Source of the DNA: Thermomicrobiales bacterium
GTDB taxonomy: Bacteria > Chloroflexota > Chloroflexia > Thermomicrobiales > UBA6265
Length of the DNA stretch: 50,006 nucleotides
Reading direction: 5' to 3'
Assembly: GCA_020432165.1 (NCBI GenBank)
Contig: JAGQGU010000018.1
Coordinates: 53,589 to 103,594, forward strand
Below, in pieces: positions 7,748 to 16,275 of this stretch. The notes beneath the pieces were generated by a model. It did not search any database. It was not told where the DNA came from and worked only from the letters and a program-made list of their open reading frames with translations. Each line of letters starts with the position of its first letter. Within the stretch, counting starts at the first letter, position 1. The position numbers were made by a program, and so were the translations under genes.

Positions 7748-8635
7748 TCAGCACCCGGGGGTAAACCCCCGGTCCACGTTTGTGATCACGTGAAAATCCG
7801 GGAGTCGATTGCGCATGATTGCGATCGCTTCCGGATTTTCGTCTATCAAAAGGCAGCGACGTCCCAACGATGCAGCGACGGCACCCGTGGTGCCGCTACC
7901 CGCGAAGAAATCCAGCACCCAGTCCCCAGGGTTGCTACTTGCCTGAATAATCCGGCGGAGAATCCCTTCTGGCTTCTGCGTGGCATAGCCAGTCTTCTCC
8001 TTGCCAGTCGGCGAGACGATCGTATGCCACCAAACATCCGTTGGCAGCTTGCCCCGAGCGGCTTTCTCCGCTGTCACCAGTCCCGGTGCCATGTAGGGTT
8101 CGCGATCGACATCCTCACCGTTGAAGGTGTAGTTCTGTGGATCTTTCACATAGACGAGAATTGTGTCGTGCTTGGCAGGCCACTTCTTCTTCGTACGGGC
8201 GCCGTAGTCGTAAGCCCAGATGATCTCATTGAGGAAACACTCACGACCAAAAAGTGCATCCAACAACACCTTGGCGTAATGCACCTCACGGTAATCGAGA
8301 TGGAGATAGAGTGTGCCGTTGGTGCTCAGGAGCCGCCATGCCTCCTCCAGTCTCGGTTCGAGGAACGCCCAATAGTCAGCGAACGCATCGCTATACCCGA
8401 GAACTATCCCCCTCACCTCTTCGTAGCTTTTGCCACCGAAACCGATCCGGGATCCATTCGCGGAACGTCTGGTGGAGATATTCTGCCGCGTCTGTGTCCT
8501 GCCCGTATTGAAGGGAGGATCGAGATAGATGAGGGCGAATGACGCGTCCGGCAGTGCACGAACAACCGCCAAGTTGTCGCCCTGAATGATGGTGTTGGGA
8601 GAATCAGGCGTCCAGATCGGTGTCAGCGAATCCAT
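7748..8635 (-). CDS. Site-specific DNA methyltransferase, beta class
   Basis: A 295-residue protein with the catalytic motif DPPF (39-42), followed by a long middle region, and then the AdoMet-binding motif FAGSGT (244-249). Motif IV before motif I defines the beta class, which includes CcrM- and HinfI-type adenine-N6 enzymes. DPPF fits amino methylation (N6-adenine or N4-cytosine). The start at 8635 overlaps the end of the 54-residue membrane protein gene, so it is the last gene of that coupled chain. No restriction endonuclease gene is adjacent, which makes it an orphan. Its last residues (GFTPGC) are encoded by an intergenic palindrome found elsewhere in the window. Confidence 0.9.
   Translation of the reverse strand: MDSLTPIWTPDSPNTIIQGDNLAVVRALPDASFALIYLDPPFNTGRTQTRQNISTRRSANGSRIGFGGKSYEEVRGIVLGYSDAFADYWAFLEPRLEEAWRLLSTNGTLYLHLDYREVHYAKVLLDALFGRECFLNEIIWAYDYGARTKKKWPAKHDTILVYVKDPQNYTFNGEDVDREPYMAPGLVTAEKAARGKLPTDVWWHTIVSPTGKEKTGYATQKPEGILRRIIQASSNPGDWVLDFFAGSGTTGAVAASLGRRCLLIDENPEAIAIMRNRLPDFHVITNVDRGFTPGC
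7753..7773. repeat. CCCGGGGG-type 3'-end palindrome
   Basis: The arms ACCCGGGGG and CCCCCGGT surround TAAA. It lies between two convergent genes, overlaps the 3' end of the methyltransferase gene, and is followed by CCACGTT, a flank shared in similar form with other copies. Confidence 0.8.
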
Positions 8636-8787
8636 GTCTGCACAACAACAAAGATGCAGAGCATCAACAGGATCACCGCAAAGAGCAGGATAACGACCAG
8701 ACACGAACGTGAGGTGGAGCGGATATCTTCGGGACGAACGAGCGGCGCCGCATCATCGTTTTCCTGCATGTCGACAAGATCGCTCAT
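8623..8787 (-). CDS. 54-residue single-pass membrane protein
   Basis: This short gene begins MSDLVDMQEN and ends QTWIR. It has an acidic N-terminal half and one strongly hydrophobic segment at about 30-50 (LVVILLFAVILLMLCIFVVV). Its ATG overlaps the stop of the phosphatidyltransferase gene (ATGA), and its end overlaps the methyltransferase start by 13 nt. Both overlaps support genuine translation. The family is unknown. Confidence 0.7.
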   Translation of the reverse strand: MSDLVDMQENDDAAPLVRPEDIRSTSRSCLVVILLFAVILLMLCIFVVVQTWIR

Positions 8788-9398
8788 CGCACCTGCTTCT
8801 GCTTGTGAATCTCACCTTCGGCGGCGGCAACCTGATAGACGTGGACGATGCGCCAGACAGCAGTTACATGCGTAAGAATCGCCAGAATCCAGAGTGCCCA
8901 CATCGGTTGCTGAATGATGAGACAGATCGCCAGCAAGATCACGCGTTCGGGACGAGCAAGCAAACCCACACTCGCCTTGTAGCCGAGTGCTTCGGCTCGA
9001 GCGCGCGTATAGCTCACCATGAGTGCGCCGCTACAGGCCACCACGACCAGAAATGATCCGAGGTGATCGTCGCTCGTGGTGTTCAGCCAGACCAGCAAGC
9101 CGACGAAGACAACGATCTCAGAGTAACGATCAATCGTGGAATCGAAGAAGCCACCAAATTTGCTGATGGTGTTCGTCGCCCGAGCGATGGAACCATCCAC
9201 CATATCGAAGGCACTGGCGAAGAGCAGCAGCACACCGGCGATGATGGGGTGCCCGAAACCGAGGATGACCGCCACCACCAGATTGAGTGCCAGGCCAATG
9301 AGCGTCGCCATATTGGGGGTGATCCCCATTCTGGCGCATGCGCGACCGACAACAAGCATTTTGCTACGGACCCACGTTCCGATGGCTTCACTCAGCAT
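8784..9398 (-). CDS. CDP-alcohol phosphatidyltransferase, phosphatidylinositol-phosphate-synthase-like
   Basis: A 204-residue inner-membrane protein with several hydrophobic helices. It has the CDP-alcohol motif: DMVDGSIAR at 65-73, then G83, D86 and D90 within GGFFDSTIDR. It transfers a phosphatidyl group from CDP-diacylglycerol (or an analogue) to an alcohol. The YTRARAEALG segment and the PimA-like neighbour favour inositol-phosphate as acceptor, as in the PgsA1/PIP synthase branch; this is an inference, and glycerol-phosphate remains possible. GAGGAG lies about 8 nt before the ATG. The gene overlaps the 54-residue protein gene by 4 nt and follows the glycosyltransferase gene after 45 nt. 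Confidence 0.88.
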   Translation of the reverse strand: MLSEAIGTWVRSKMLVVGRACARMGITPNMATLIGLALNLVVAVILGFGHPIIAGVLLLFASAFDMVDGSIARATNTISKFGGFFDSTIDRYSEIVVFVGLLVWLNTTSDDHLGSFLVVVACSGALMVSYTRARAEALGYKASVGLLARPERVILLAICLIIQQPMWALWILAILTHVTAVWRIVHVYQVAAAEGEIHKQKQVR

Positions 9399-9443
9399 TC
9401 CGGTCTCTCCTCGCGTGGCACCTCTGTGCCCCCCTGTGTCAGT

Positions 9444-10589
9444 TTACCGGAAATCCGCACGCCACTGCGCATGTCGACCACGTTCTGCAGCGAGAGCGTA
9501 CTCGTCCAGCACCTGCCGTGCCACGCTCGCCCAATTGTATTGCTGGGCATCGACATACCCCTGGGCACCGAGTCGATTCTGCAGATCGTAGTCCGAGAGG
9601 ACACGTACCAGACCAAGCGCGAGTGCTGTTGGATCGCGCGGCTCCACAAGCACACCATTCACATTGTTCGTCATGACGCTGCGATAACCCGCGATGTCAC
9701 TTGCGACCACGGGTTTTCCTGCCGCCATCGGCTCGACCACGGTGTAGCCAAAGCTCTCACCACCGGTGCTGGGAACAGCCATGACATCACAACTGGCGTA
9801 ATAGCGCGCCTTGTCCTCGGCGCTGACGAAGCCCTTGAACTCGATATCGGTAATACCCAGCCGTTCGATCAACCCTTCATACTTTTCGGGCCGTCCGCCA
9901 CCCACCACGATCAGGCGAGCTTTGGGGAACTGCTGCTTCACCAACGGAAATGCCCGGAGCAGGTACTTGAAACCTTTACGGCTCTCCTCAAAGCGGCCGA
10001 GAAAGAGAATGCGCGGAATACCATCGCCCGCCCAGGGAAACTTCTCCACCTGCGGACCGTAGGATGCAACATCGATACCGTTGGGAATGATGCGGTAATC
10101 ACCTTCGAAATACTTGCTCACCAGCTCACGCGCGGGTTCGGAAACGGCGATACGACCGTCTACCCGCCCCAACACGAAACTCATGTACGGCTTAAAAGCA
10201 CTATAGAGTGGCTGCTGCTCGGCGTAGGCATGGAAGGTGGCGATGTTCACGGCATTCGAATTCAGCAACACCATATATGGAAGAACCGGTTGAAGCGGCT
10301 CGTGGCAATGCACAACATCGAAGTGCTCCTGCCGCATGATTCTCTTCACATCGGCATAGAGGGTGACATCGAAGGTCAATCGCATCTTGCTGCCATTACC
10401 GGGAATGGTGATGCTGCGACCGATACCGTAGTAGTCATCGCCAATCTCCAGGCCACCCTTGAGACCGCGTGGAGCCAAAACCTTCACCTCATGGCCAATA
10501 CGCCGATACTCATCGCGCAAGTGCGCGACGTGCTCGGCCACACCACCGGGTTTGTGCATGCTATAGGGCGATACAAGTGCAATCTTCAT
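9444..10589 (-). CDS. GT4 glycosyltransferase, PimA-like
   Basis: A 381-residue GT-B fold enzyme. The N-terminus MKIALVSPYSMHKPGGV matches the sugar-acceptor loop of phosphatidylinositol mannosyltransferase PimA. The C-terminal half has FLGRFEESRKGFKYL and the nucleotide-binding EPMAAGKPVVASD segment (E-x7-E region of GT4). It would transfer mannose from GDP-mannose to a phosphatidylinositol-like lipid at the cytoplasmic face; the substrate is inferred from similarity and from the neighbouring phosphatidyltransferase. The start at 10589 is the conserved MKIALV; the frame runs further upstream without support. The EamA gene ends 32 nt before it. Confidence 0.88.
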   Translation of the reverse strand: MKIALVSPYSMHKPGGVAEHVAHLRDEYRRIGHEVKVLAPRGLKGGLEIGDDYYGIGRSITIPGNGSKMRLTFDVTLYADVKRIMRQEHFDVVHCHEPLQPVLPYMVLLNSNAVNIATFHAYAEQQPLYSAFKPYMSFVLGRVDGRIAVSEPARELVSKYFEGDYRIIPNGIDVASYGPQVEKFPWAGDGIPRILFLGRFEESRKGFKYLLRAFPLVKQQFPKARLIVVGGGRPEKYEGLIERLGITDIEFKGFVSAEDKARYYASCDVMAVPSTGGESFGYTVVEPMAAGKPVVASDIAGYRSVMTNNVNGVLVEPRDPTALALGLVRVLSDYDLQNRLGAQGYVDAQQYNWASVARQVLDEYALAAERGRHAQWRADFR

Positions 10590-10621
10590 ATGCGGAATCA
10601 TAGCAGCAGATTCGGCAGATA

Positions 10622-11578
10622 TCAGTGCCCTGCCGCCGTACCTTGCCGATGATTTGCCCATTGCATAAGAACCAGTCCGAGCACGGCCACACCCCCACCA
10701 AGAAGCTTCCGGGCGGTGAATGCCTCATCGTAAAAGATCCAGCTGATAACACCAGCAACGATCGGTACGAGAATGGTGAATCCCGTAATGGCAACCCCAC
10801 GATGACGAATAGCCCAGCCCCAAACCATATAGGCGACATAGACCGGAAGAATGCACATATAGATGAATGCCAACCAGCTATGTGTACTGACACTTCCCCA
10901 GGATTGGTCGATCATCGCGGGGGTACCGAGGAGTATCAGTGGAACAGAGCCAAGGAGCGTGCTCCACGCCGAATAGGTGGCCGAGTGATATTCACGGACA
11001 AGACGTCGATTCATCACCTGGTAAATGGCGAAGGCGACACCGCCGCTAAAGGCGATGATATTGCCGAGCGGTTTGGAACCGCCATCACCGGAGAAAAGGA
11101 AGATGGTAACACCAAGAATGGCGAGGAGTGCTCCGAGCCAGATCGCGCCAGATTGACGCTCGCCGAGAATGCGCACAATTAGCAGCGAGACGAGTGGCGT
11201 GCTGGTAGCAATCATGAGCGAACCGGCGAAGGGCGAGGTATGCTCCAGCCCGATGATGAAACCCAGCTGATAGCAGGTATAGCCAAGAACACCGGTGAAG
11301 ATAAAGAGCGGAATATCGGCACGCCTGATTCGGAAAAGATCGCGATTACCGCTGCGCTTTGCCGTGATGCCAAGCACCAAAAACGCGATGCTACAGATGA
11401 CAATGAAGCGCGCCGCACCGAAGGCAAGTGGCGACATCTCGCCGTAGAGCGATTTGGTGATAGTGAAGGTGCTTGCCCATACAAAGATGATCGCAATAGC
11501 GGCCATTTCCGGCAGAAAGGGCGTCCCGAGCGTTGGCGTTGTTTGCTCGGTGGTGGAAGGTGCGGTTGTTTCTGCCAT
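10622..11578 (-). CDS. EamA/DMT family transporter
   Basis: A 318-residue inner-membrane protein of about ten transmembrane helices in two EamA repeats (roughly residues 25-155 and 165-300), the drug/metabolite transporter architecture. A polar Thr/Pro-rich N-terminus of about 20 residues precedes the first helix. The substrate is unknown. It is upstream of the PimA-like gene in the same direction with a 32 nt gap, so it may belong to the same transcript. Confidence 0.87.
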   Translation of the reverse strand: MAETTAPSTTEQTTPTLGTPFLPEMAAIAIIFVWASTFTITKSLYGEMSPLAFGAARFIVICSIAFLVLGITAKRSGNRDLFRIRRADIPLFIFTGVLGYTCYQLGFIIGLEHTSPFAGSLMIATSTPLVSLLIVRILGERQSGAIWLGALLAILGVTIFLFSGDGGSKPLGNIIAFSGGVAFAIYQVMNRRLVREYHSATYSAWSTLLGSVPLILLGTPAMIDQSWGSVSTHSWLAFIYMCILPVYVAYMVWGWAIRHRGVAITGFTILVPIVAGVISWIFYDEAFTARKLLGGGVAVLGLVLMQWANHRQGTAAGH

Positions 11579-11760
11579 GTGTGCATTCCGAATAGATGCG
11601 AATCTTTGCGCATTGTAGGTGGTTATGCGGACAGATGTGGTCCGCATTCGGGGGGAAGTGAGACCCACATCCAACTCGCAGATAAACTGCGGGCCTACGT
11701 ATGATCTCTCCAGACATGGGTCCGGGGTTTATCCTCGGGAATCACCGAGGACAGCGACTC

Positions 11761-12537
11761 TCATGCCTCGATAACCAAACCGTCGTAGGCGAGCTCCATA
11801 CCATCGGGCAGTGTGGGATTGATATCGGCGTATTTGCCCATCTCGTGGCCAATATGGCTGAACCAGGTCTGCCGGGCACCAACCTCTTTGGCGAAGGCGA
11901 TGGCTTCCGGCAGGCACATGTGCCCCGGATTCTCGGTGAGTTTCAGCGCAGTGGTAACAAGTACCTCCACACCATCCAGCAATGGCCAGCTTTCCTCCGG
12001 CAAGGTGAGAATATCGGTGATATACGCCAGATTGCCAAAACGATAGCCCAGGATCGGCAGCTTCCCGTGCATAACGGGGATAGGCGTCACGGTGACTCCA
12101 GCGATCTCAAATGGCTGCACCACATCAATCACGGTCACATCCAGACTCGGGATGACTCCATAACGTCCCTTGATCGGCTCCAGCGCGTAGCCGAAGCGTT
12201 GTCGCAGATCGTTGATGGCGTTCGCCGGCACCCATGTGGGAATGCGCTCCTCCTGCCGATAATTGAATGGACGGAGATCGTCGAGTCCGGCAGTATGATC
12301 GCTATGCATGTGGGTGTAGAGCACACCATCGATGCGATCGGGTTTGGCACGAAGAAGCTGTTGGCGTAGATCGGGGCTGGTATCGATAAGGATCGTTTTG
12401 CCATCGATACGTATCAGTGCCGAGGAGCGCAGGCGACTATCGTGAGGATCAGCCGATGTGCATACCGCGCATGTGCAGCCGATAATGGGCACTCCGCCGC
12501 TGGTGCCCGTGCCGAGAAATTCCAGAGTAAGCGACAT
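11761..12537 (-). CDS. MBL-fold metallohydrolase, PhnP-like
   Basis: This 258-residue metallo-beta-lactamase-fold protein begins with LGTGTSGGVP and GCTCAVC, features of PhnP-like phosphodiesterases. The metal motif HMHSDH is at 76-81, and further metal-binding positions include VMHG and the C-terminal FSHIGHEM. PhnP itself cleaves phosphoribosyl cyclic phosphate, but no other phn genes are here, so the substrate is not known. GGGAG precedes the ATG at 12537; an ATG at 12570 is an alternative. Confidence 0.87.
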   Translation of the reverse strand: MSLTLEFLGTGTSGGVPIIGCTCAVCTSADPHDSRLRSSALIRIDGKTILIDTSPDLRQQLLRAKPDRIDGVLYTHMHSDHTAGLDDLRPFNYRQEERIPTWVPANAINDLRQRFGYALEPIKGRYGVIPSLDVTVIDVVQPFEIAGVTVTPIPVMHGKLPILGYRFGNLAYITDILTLPEESWPLLDGVEVLVTTALKLTENPGHMCLPEAIAFAKEVGARQTWFSHIGHEMGKYADINPTLPDGMELAYDGLVIEA

Positions 12538-12616
12538 TGCTGCTCCCGCACGACGCCGGATCGCGTCCATGAGTCATTGTATCCCCGCAGCGAACCATCG
12601 GGCCGTGCTCTGGAGG

Positions 12617-13060
12617 TTATCTTGGTGTCGCCTGGGTGATCGACATGATGGCCGCGGCAGTGATGAAATGCATTGCTACCAGCACCAGGCGGAAGCTGCT
12701 ATCCAGATCGCGGAAAAGGAACGGCACCATCACCAGCAGGATCAGTACGCATAACAGAATAATGGTGAAGAGGCGTGAGGCCCGCGGTGCTCGTTTATCC
12801 AACCAAACCATGAAAGCGCCGAACGCGACCACGGGCAAGACAGAGAAGACAATGACCGAGCCGAGGCTGAAGGCTTCTGTCGATTCCGGCATATCATCCG
12901 GAATCCAGCCAACACCACTTCCCACGAAGAAGAGGGCCACATTCAACACAAGCGATGCGATGGCCGCCCCAAATGTGAAATTCCAGATGAGTTGTGGCGA
13001 GGATGGGGTGGTGACGTAACCGGTTTCCTCTTCCAGATTGACGATTTCCTTCTCGTTCAT
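12617..13060 (-). CDS. DUF6069 family membrane protein
   Basis: A 147-residue protein with four hydrophobic segments, the DUF6069 layout, and a short acidic cytoplasmic N-terminus. A strong AAAGGAG lies 6 nt before the ATG. A distant relative of similar size is encoded at 30325. The function is unknown. Confidence 0.75.
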   Translation of the reverse strand: MNEKEIVNLEEETGYVTTPSSPQLIWNFTFGAAIASLVLNVALFFVGSGVGWIPDDMPESTEAFSLGSVIVFSVLPVVAFGAFMVWLDKRAPRASRLFTIILLCVLILLVMVPFLFRDLDSSFRLVLVAMHFITAAAIMSITQATPR

Positions 13061-13264
13061 GATGAACTCCTTTCCGACAAGGCGTTTGCCCGTTTGGGAC
13101 TACACGGCATCGTCTGGGTCATGTAGCGGGCTCCCTCAGGATACAGGAAGGTCATTTGGGCGGAAGCCGATGGTACAATCGCCGCATGATTACGAATCGC
13201 CACAAACGTGGCTCGTCTCTGGAAATCCCCGATATGGCCGGGGAACCGCTGCCTCACATTCACT

Positions 13265-13319
13265 GACGCTGAGAGGTAGCGGAAGACTGGCGTCCTGCCG
13301 ATCTTCCCGTTTACGGGAG
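13265..13319 (+). promoter_or_regulatory. Structured 5' leader of the MFS gene hiding its ribosome binding site
   Basis: Two hairpins precede the GTG start at 13328. The first has outer arms GACGC (13265-13269) and GCGTC (13290-13294). The second pairs CCCGT (13306-13310) with ACGGG (13313-13317). The Shine-Dalgarno GGGAG (13315-13319) is part of the second stem, so it is occluded when the stem forms. No known riboswitch class is recognised. Confidence 0.5.
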
Positions 13320-13327
13320 ATTTCTAC

Positions 13328-14635
13328 GTGCACAATCGCATACACAACCGTTCTGGACTTTGGGCCAATACCGACTTTCTGCATCTGTGGGGTGCAGAGA
13401 CAGTCAGCCAATTTGGTGCACAGATCAGCACCTTCGCGGTGCCGCTTATTGCCGCAATCACACTAAATGCATCGCCGCTGGAGATGGGTGTCCTCTCCGC
13501 TGCCGGCCCCGCTCCACGGTTACTCATCGGCTTCATCGCCGGAGCCTGGGCGGACCGGTTGCCGCGCCGTCCGATCATGATCGCGACCGATCTCGGCCGT
13601 GTGCTCAGCAGCGCGATCGTGCCGATCGCTGCGCTCTCCGGCTGGTTCAGCTTCAATATTCTGCTCATCGCGGCGCTGCTAAGCGGTCTTCAGTCAGTCT
13701 TTTTCGATGCCGCCTGGAACGCGGTGCTGCCAAATACCGTGCGTCGCGATGAACTGACCGATGCCACCAGCAAGCTGATGGGTACCGCCAGTGTCGCCCA
13801 AATTGTCGGACCTGCTCTCGGTGGCCTCATCGTCGGCTGGATTGGTGGGCCATCGGCGATGTGGATACCGGTGCTTACCTTCGGGATCTCGGCGTGGCTG
13901 CTTTTGCAGATGAAGCAACCGGAGGCACCATCCACCCAAACCACCACCGCGAGCAATATGTGGCACGAAGTACGGGAAGGTCTGCATGAACTCTGGCGCG
14001 ACGATATTATGCGCGCATTGATCAATACCGCCATGGTGCTGAACTTCGGTGGGCTGGTTTTCCTGGCAGTCTACGTGCTCTTCATGACGAATGATCTCGG
14101 GCTCAGCAGTGCAGGAGTCGGCCTCGTCTATGCCAGCGGTGGCGTCGGGGCACTGGTGGGTGCGTTGATCGCACCGTGGGTGGCGCGCAAGATCGGTATC
14201 GGGCAGTCGATTCTCTGGGGTGCAGTGGGGTTTGGATTGGTGAATCTACCGGTGCCACTCGCTTTCTACTTTAAGGAGATTGCTTTGCCGGTGGTGGTTA
14301 TTTGCGAATCGCTCTCGTGGCTGACACTGGCGCTCTTCAATATCAACCGCTTTGCCCTCCGGCAGGCGCTGACGCCAGACCATTTGCGCGGACGCATCGG
14401 TTCCAGCTCGATGACGCTCGTCAGTGGTGCGTCCATGGCAGGGTCGTTGGTGGGCGGCATCGTCGGCGATGTGTGGGGTGTGCACGAGGCCCTTTATGTC
14501 GGCATCTTCTTCATGGCAGTGGCGGGGCTGTGGGTATGGCGCAGCCCGGTACCTGGTATGCGCGAGATACCGGAGGAACGAGGCGGATCACCGCTCCCAG
14601 CCGAAGCTCTCGAACCAGACGCCATCTCCGGTTAG
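13328..14635 (+). CDS. MFS transporter, exporter type
   Basis: A 435-residue membrane protein with about 12 helices and the MFS loop AGAWADRLPRR between helices 2 and 3. The start is GTG, with GGGAG 8 nt upstream. It is clearly related to the MFS protein at 19000: both begin RSGLW-N-DF and share the ASPxxMGxL and RRPIMI segments. The substrate is unknown. The last 48 nt overlap the convergent NUDIX gene on the other strand. Confidence 0.87.
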   Translation: MHNRIHNRSGLWANTDFLHLWGAETVSQFGAQISTFAVPLIAAITLNASPLEMGVLSAAGPAPRLLIGFIAGAWADRLPRRPIMIATDLGRVLSSAIVPIAALSGWFSFNILLIAALLSGLQSVFFDAAWNAVLPNTVRRDELTDATSKLMGTASVAQIVGPALGGLIVGWIGGPSAMWIPVLTFGISAWLLLQMKQPEAPSTQTTTASNMWHEVREGLHELWRDDIMRALINTAMVLNFGGLVFLAVYVLFMTNDLGLSSAGVGLVYASGGVGALVGALIAPWVARKIGIGQSILWGAVGFGLVNLPVPLAFYFKEIALPVVVICESLSWLTLALFNINRFALRQALTPDHLRGRIGSSSMTLVSGASMAGSLVGGIVGDVWGVHEALYVGIFFMAVAGLWVWRSPVPGMREIPEERGGSPLPAEALEPDAISG

Positions 14636-15028
14636 CTCAATGGCACGGCGAACGTAGGGAACCACATTCTCCGGCAGATTGTCCGTGCTAAACCAGCATA
14701 GGTCGTCGCATTTGTGTGGTTCAGCATTATGGATCTCACCAGCCCATTTCTCGGCGACGACGAAGAAATCGATACGTTCATCGTTGCTGATACGATGCAT
14801 GATGCCCGCCACCCTCGAGAAAACCGGATCAAGCTCGACACCGGCTTCTTCCCGCGTCTCCCGGATAGCAGCATCAATCACCTGTTCATCTCCATCCAGA
14901 TGTCCGGCAGGAACACTGTAGTTACCATCTTCATAGCCAGTATTGAAGCGACGAAGAAGCAATACCTTGTTCCCGCGCATGAGCAGGACATGCACAGCCG
15001 CCAGAAATGTGAATCGATCACCTGACAT
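14588..15028 (-). CDS. NUDIX hydrolase
   Basis: A 146-residue protein with a complete Nudix box, GHLDGDE then RETREEAGV (residues 42-64), which binds divalent metal and cleaves nucleoside diphosphate-X bonds. Length and layout are those of small house-cleaning Nudix enzymes; the substrate cannot be told. Its 3' end runs 48 nt into the convergent MFS gene, and the final residues (ESFGWER) lie within that overlap. Confidence 0.9.
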   Translation of the reverse strand: MSGDRFTFLAAVHVLLMRGNKVLLLRRFNTGYEDGNYSVPAGHLDGDEQVIDAAIRETREEAGVELDPVFSRVAGIMHRISNDERIDFFVVAEKWAGEIHNAEPHKCDDLCWFSTDNLPENVVPYVRRAIELTGDGVWFESFGWER

Positions 15029-15150
15029 CGGAAGAGATACCTTTCGTGAACAGAAGCTCCAGAGATTCTAGCCAGCACATCATTGTCGATAGCGTATCAT
15101 CGCGCCGCGCGCATCCAGAGTATGTAAGGGGCACATCTCTCGGTCTGCCA

Positions 15151-15180
15151 TTGGCACTTCGTTTCATGCGACAATACGAT
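15151..15180 (+). promoter_or_regulatory. Candidate promoter of the panE-menG operon
   Basis: TTGGCA (15151-15156) and TACGAT (15175-15180) are separated by 18 nt, 37 nt before the chosen panE start. The match to the sigma70 consensus is moderate. Confidence 0.45.
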
Positions 15181-15216
15181 TAGAACAACCAGTCGATGAT
15201 GATGGGAGTAGTCATA

Positions 15217-16254
15217 GTGAAAATCACCGTTGTCGGAGCAGGCGCCATGGGCTCGCTGGTGGCTGCGCGTCTCACCTCTTCCATGAACTCCCAGGCGGCG
15301 AACACCAATCCGGAATGGAATCTCGATGACGTGCTGCTGTACGGTCGTGCCTCCGAGCATCTCGAGACGATCCGCAAGCATGGTCTGGAACTGACCGAGC
15401 GTGATGGTCAGATCAACAACGTCAAACTTCATGTCAGTGCCGATCCCGCCGATGTGCAGGGCAGCGATGTCGTTATCGTGCTCACCAAAGCCTGGGCGAC
15501 CGGTGAAGCCTGCGCACCACTGGCCCCCTACCTGGAGCGACAGACGATTGTACTCACACTCCAGAACGGACTCGGTAACGCCAACACCCTCCGCGATGTG
15601 CTGACACACAATGGTATTCGTCCGCACGTCTGGATGGGTGTGACCACACAGGCAGCGGTACGCACCGCGCCGGGTAAGGTGGTACACACGACCGATGGCA
15701 TTACCGCGATTGGTCGGCGCACACCGGAAATCAATGATCGCCTCGCCAGTCTGGCAGCGCTGCTGCGCGAAAACGGCTGGCGCACGAACGCCGTGGCCGA
15801 TATCCATCGCTGGGTGTGGCGCAAGCTGGCGGTTAACTGTGCACTGAATCCGACGACTGCGCTTGCAGCCGTGCCAACGCGCGCGGTCGCACAGGATCCT
15901 GATTTGTTGCAGGCTGCCACGATCCTGATCGAGGAGGTGGTCGCGGTCGCGGCCAAGGAGGGTGTGCGGCTGCACACCGAGACGTTGGTGGACACACTGG
16001 TCAATTTCGCACGCTCAACTGCCAATCCCTACACCTCCATGTATGTTGATCTGGAGCAAGGCTTGCGCACGGAGATCGAGGCGATCAATGGCGCCCTGGT
16101 GCGGCATGCGCGCAGACACAATGTGCCGGTGCCGAACAATGTGATGATGGTGCGATTGGTGAAGGCGCACGAGCGTGGACACCGCCCCGAGAGCGGTGAA
16201 TCCAAGGAAGGCCCGAGCTACACTCGCAGTTTTCATCCTGCCCCCCAGGTGTAG
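15217..16254 (+). CDS. panE: 2-dehydropantoate 2-reductase
   Basis: A 345-residue protein of the ketopantoate reductase family, which reduces 2-dehydropantoate to pantoate with NADPH in coenzyme A synthesis. It has the dinucleotide motif VGAGAMGS near the N-terminus, the LTKAW and QNGLGN segments, and a C-terminal helical domain with KLAVNCALNP carrying the conserved Lys and Asn. I chose the GTG at 15217 (VKITVVGAG) because GGGAG lies 8 nt upstream; in-frame ATGs at 15196-15204 would place extra residues before the Rossmann strand. The panC-like gene follows after 21 nt. Confidence 0.9.
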   Translation: MKITVVGAGAMGSLVAARLTSSMNSQAANTNPEWNLDDVLLYGRASEHLETIRKHGLELTERDGQINNVKLHVSADPADVQGSDVVIVLTKAWATGEACAPLAPYLERQTIVLTLQNGLGNANTLRDVLTHNGIRPHVWMGVTTQAAVRTAPGKVVHTTDGITAIGRRTPEINDRLASLAALLRENGWRTNAVADIHRWVWRKLAVNCALNPTTALAAVPTRAVAQDPDLLQAATILIEEVVAVAAKEGVRLHTETLVDTLVNFARSTANPYTSMYVDLEQGLRTEIEAINGALVRHARRHNVPVPNNVMMVRLVKAHERGHRPESGESKEGPSYTRSFHPAPQV

Positions 16255-16275
16255 ACGGCAGCGGAGCCCGATATC

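Noticed and set aside
9063-10652. Long open frame opposite the glycosyltransferase and phosphatidyltransferase genes
   Set aside because: It spans two well-supported genes on the other strand and shows no domain or ribosome site.
13186-13266. 26-codon open frame (MITNRHKRG...) before the MFS gene
   Set aside because: It has no ribosome site and no coupling to the MFS start; too short to support without conservation.
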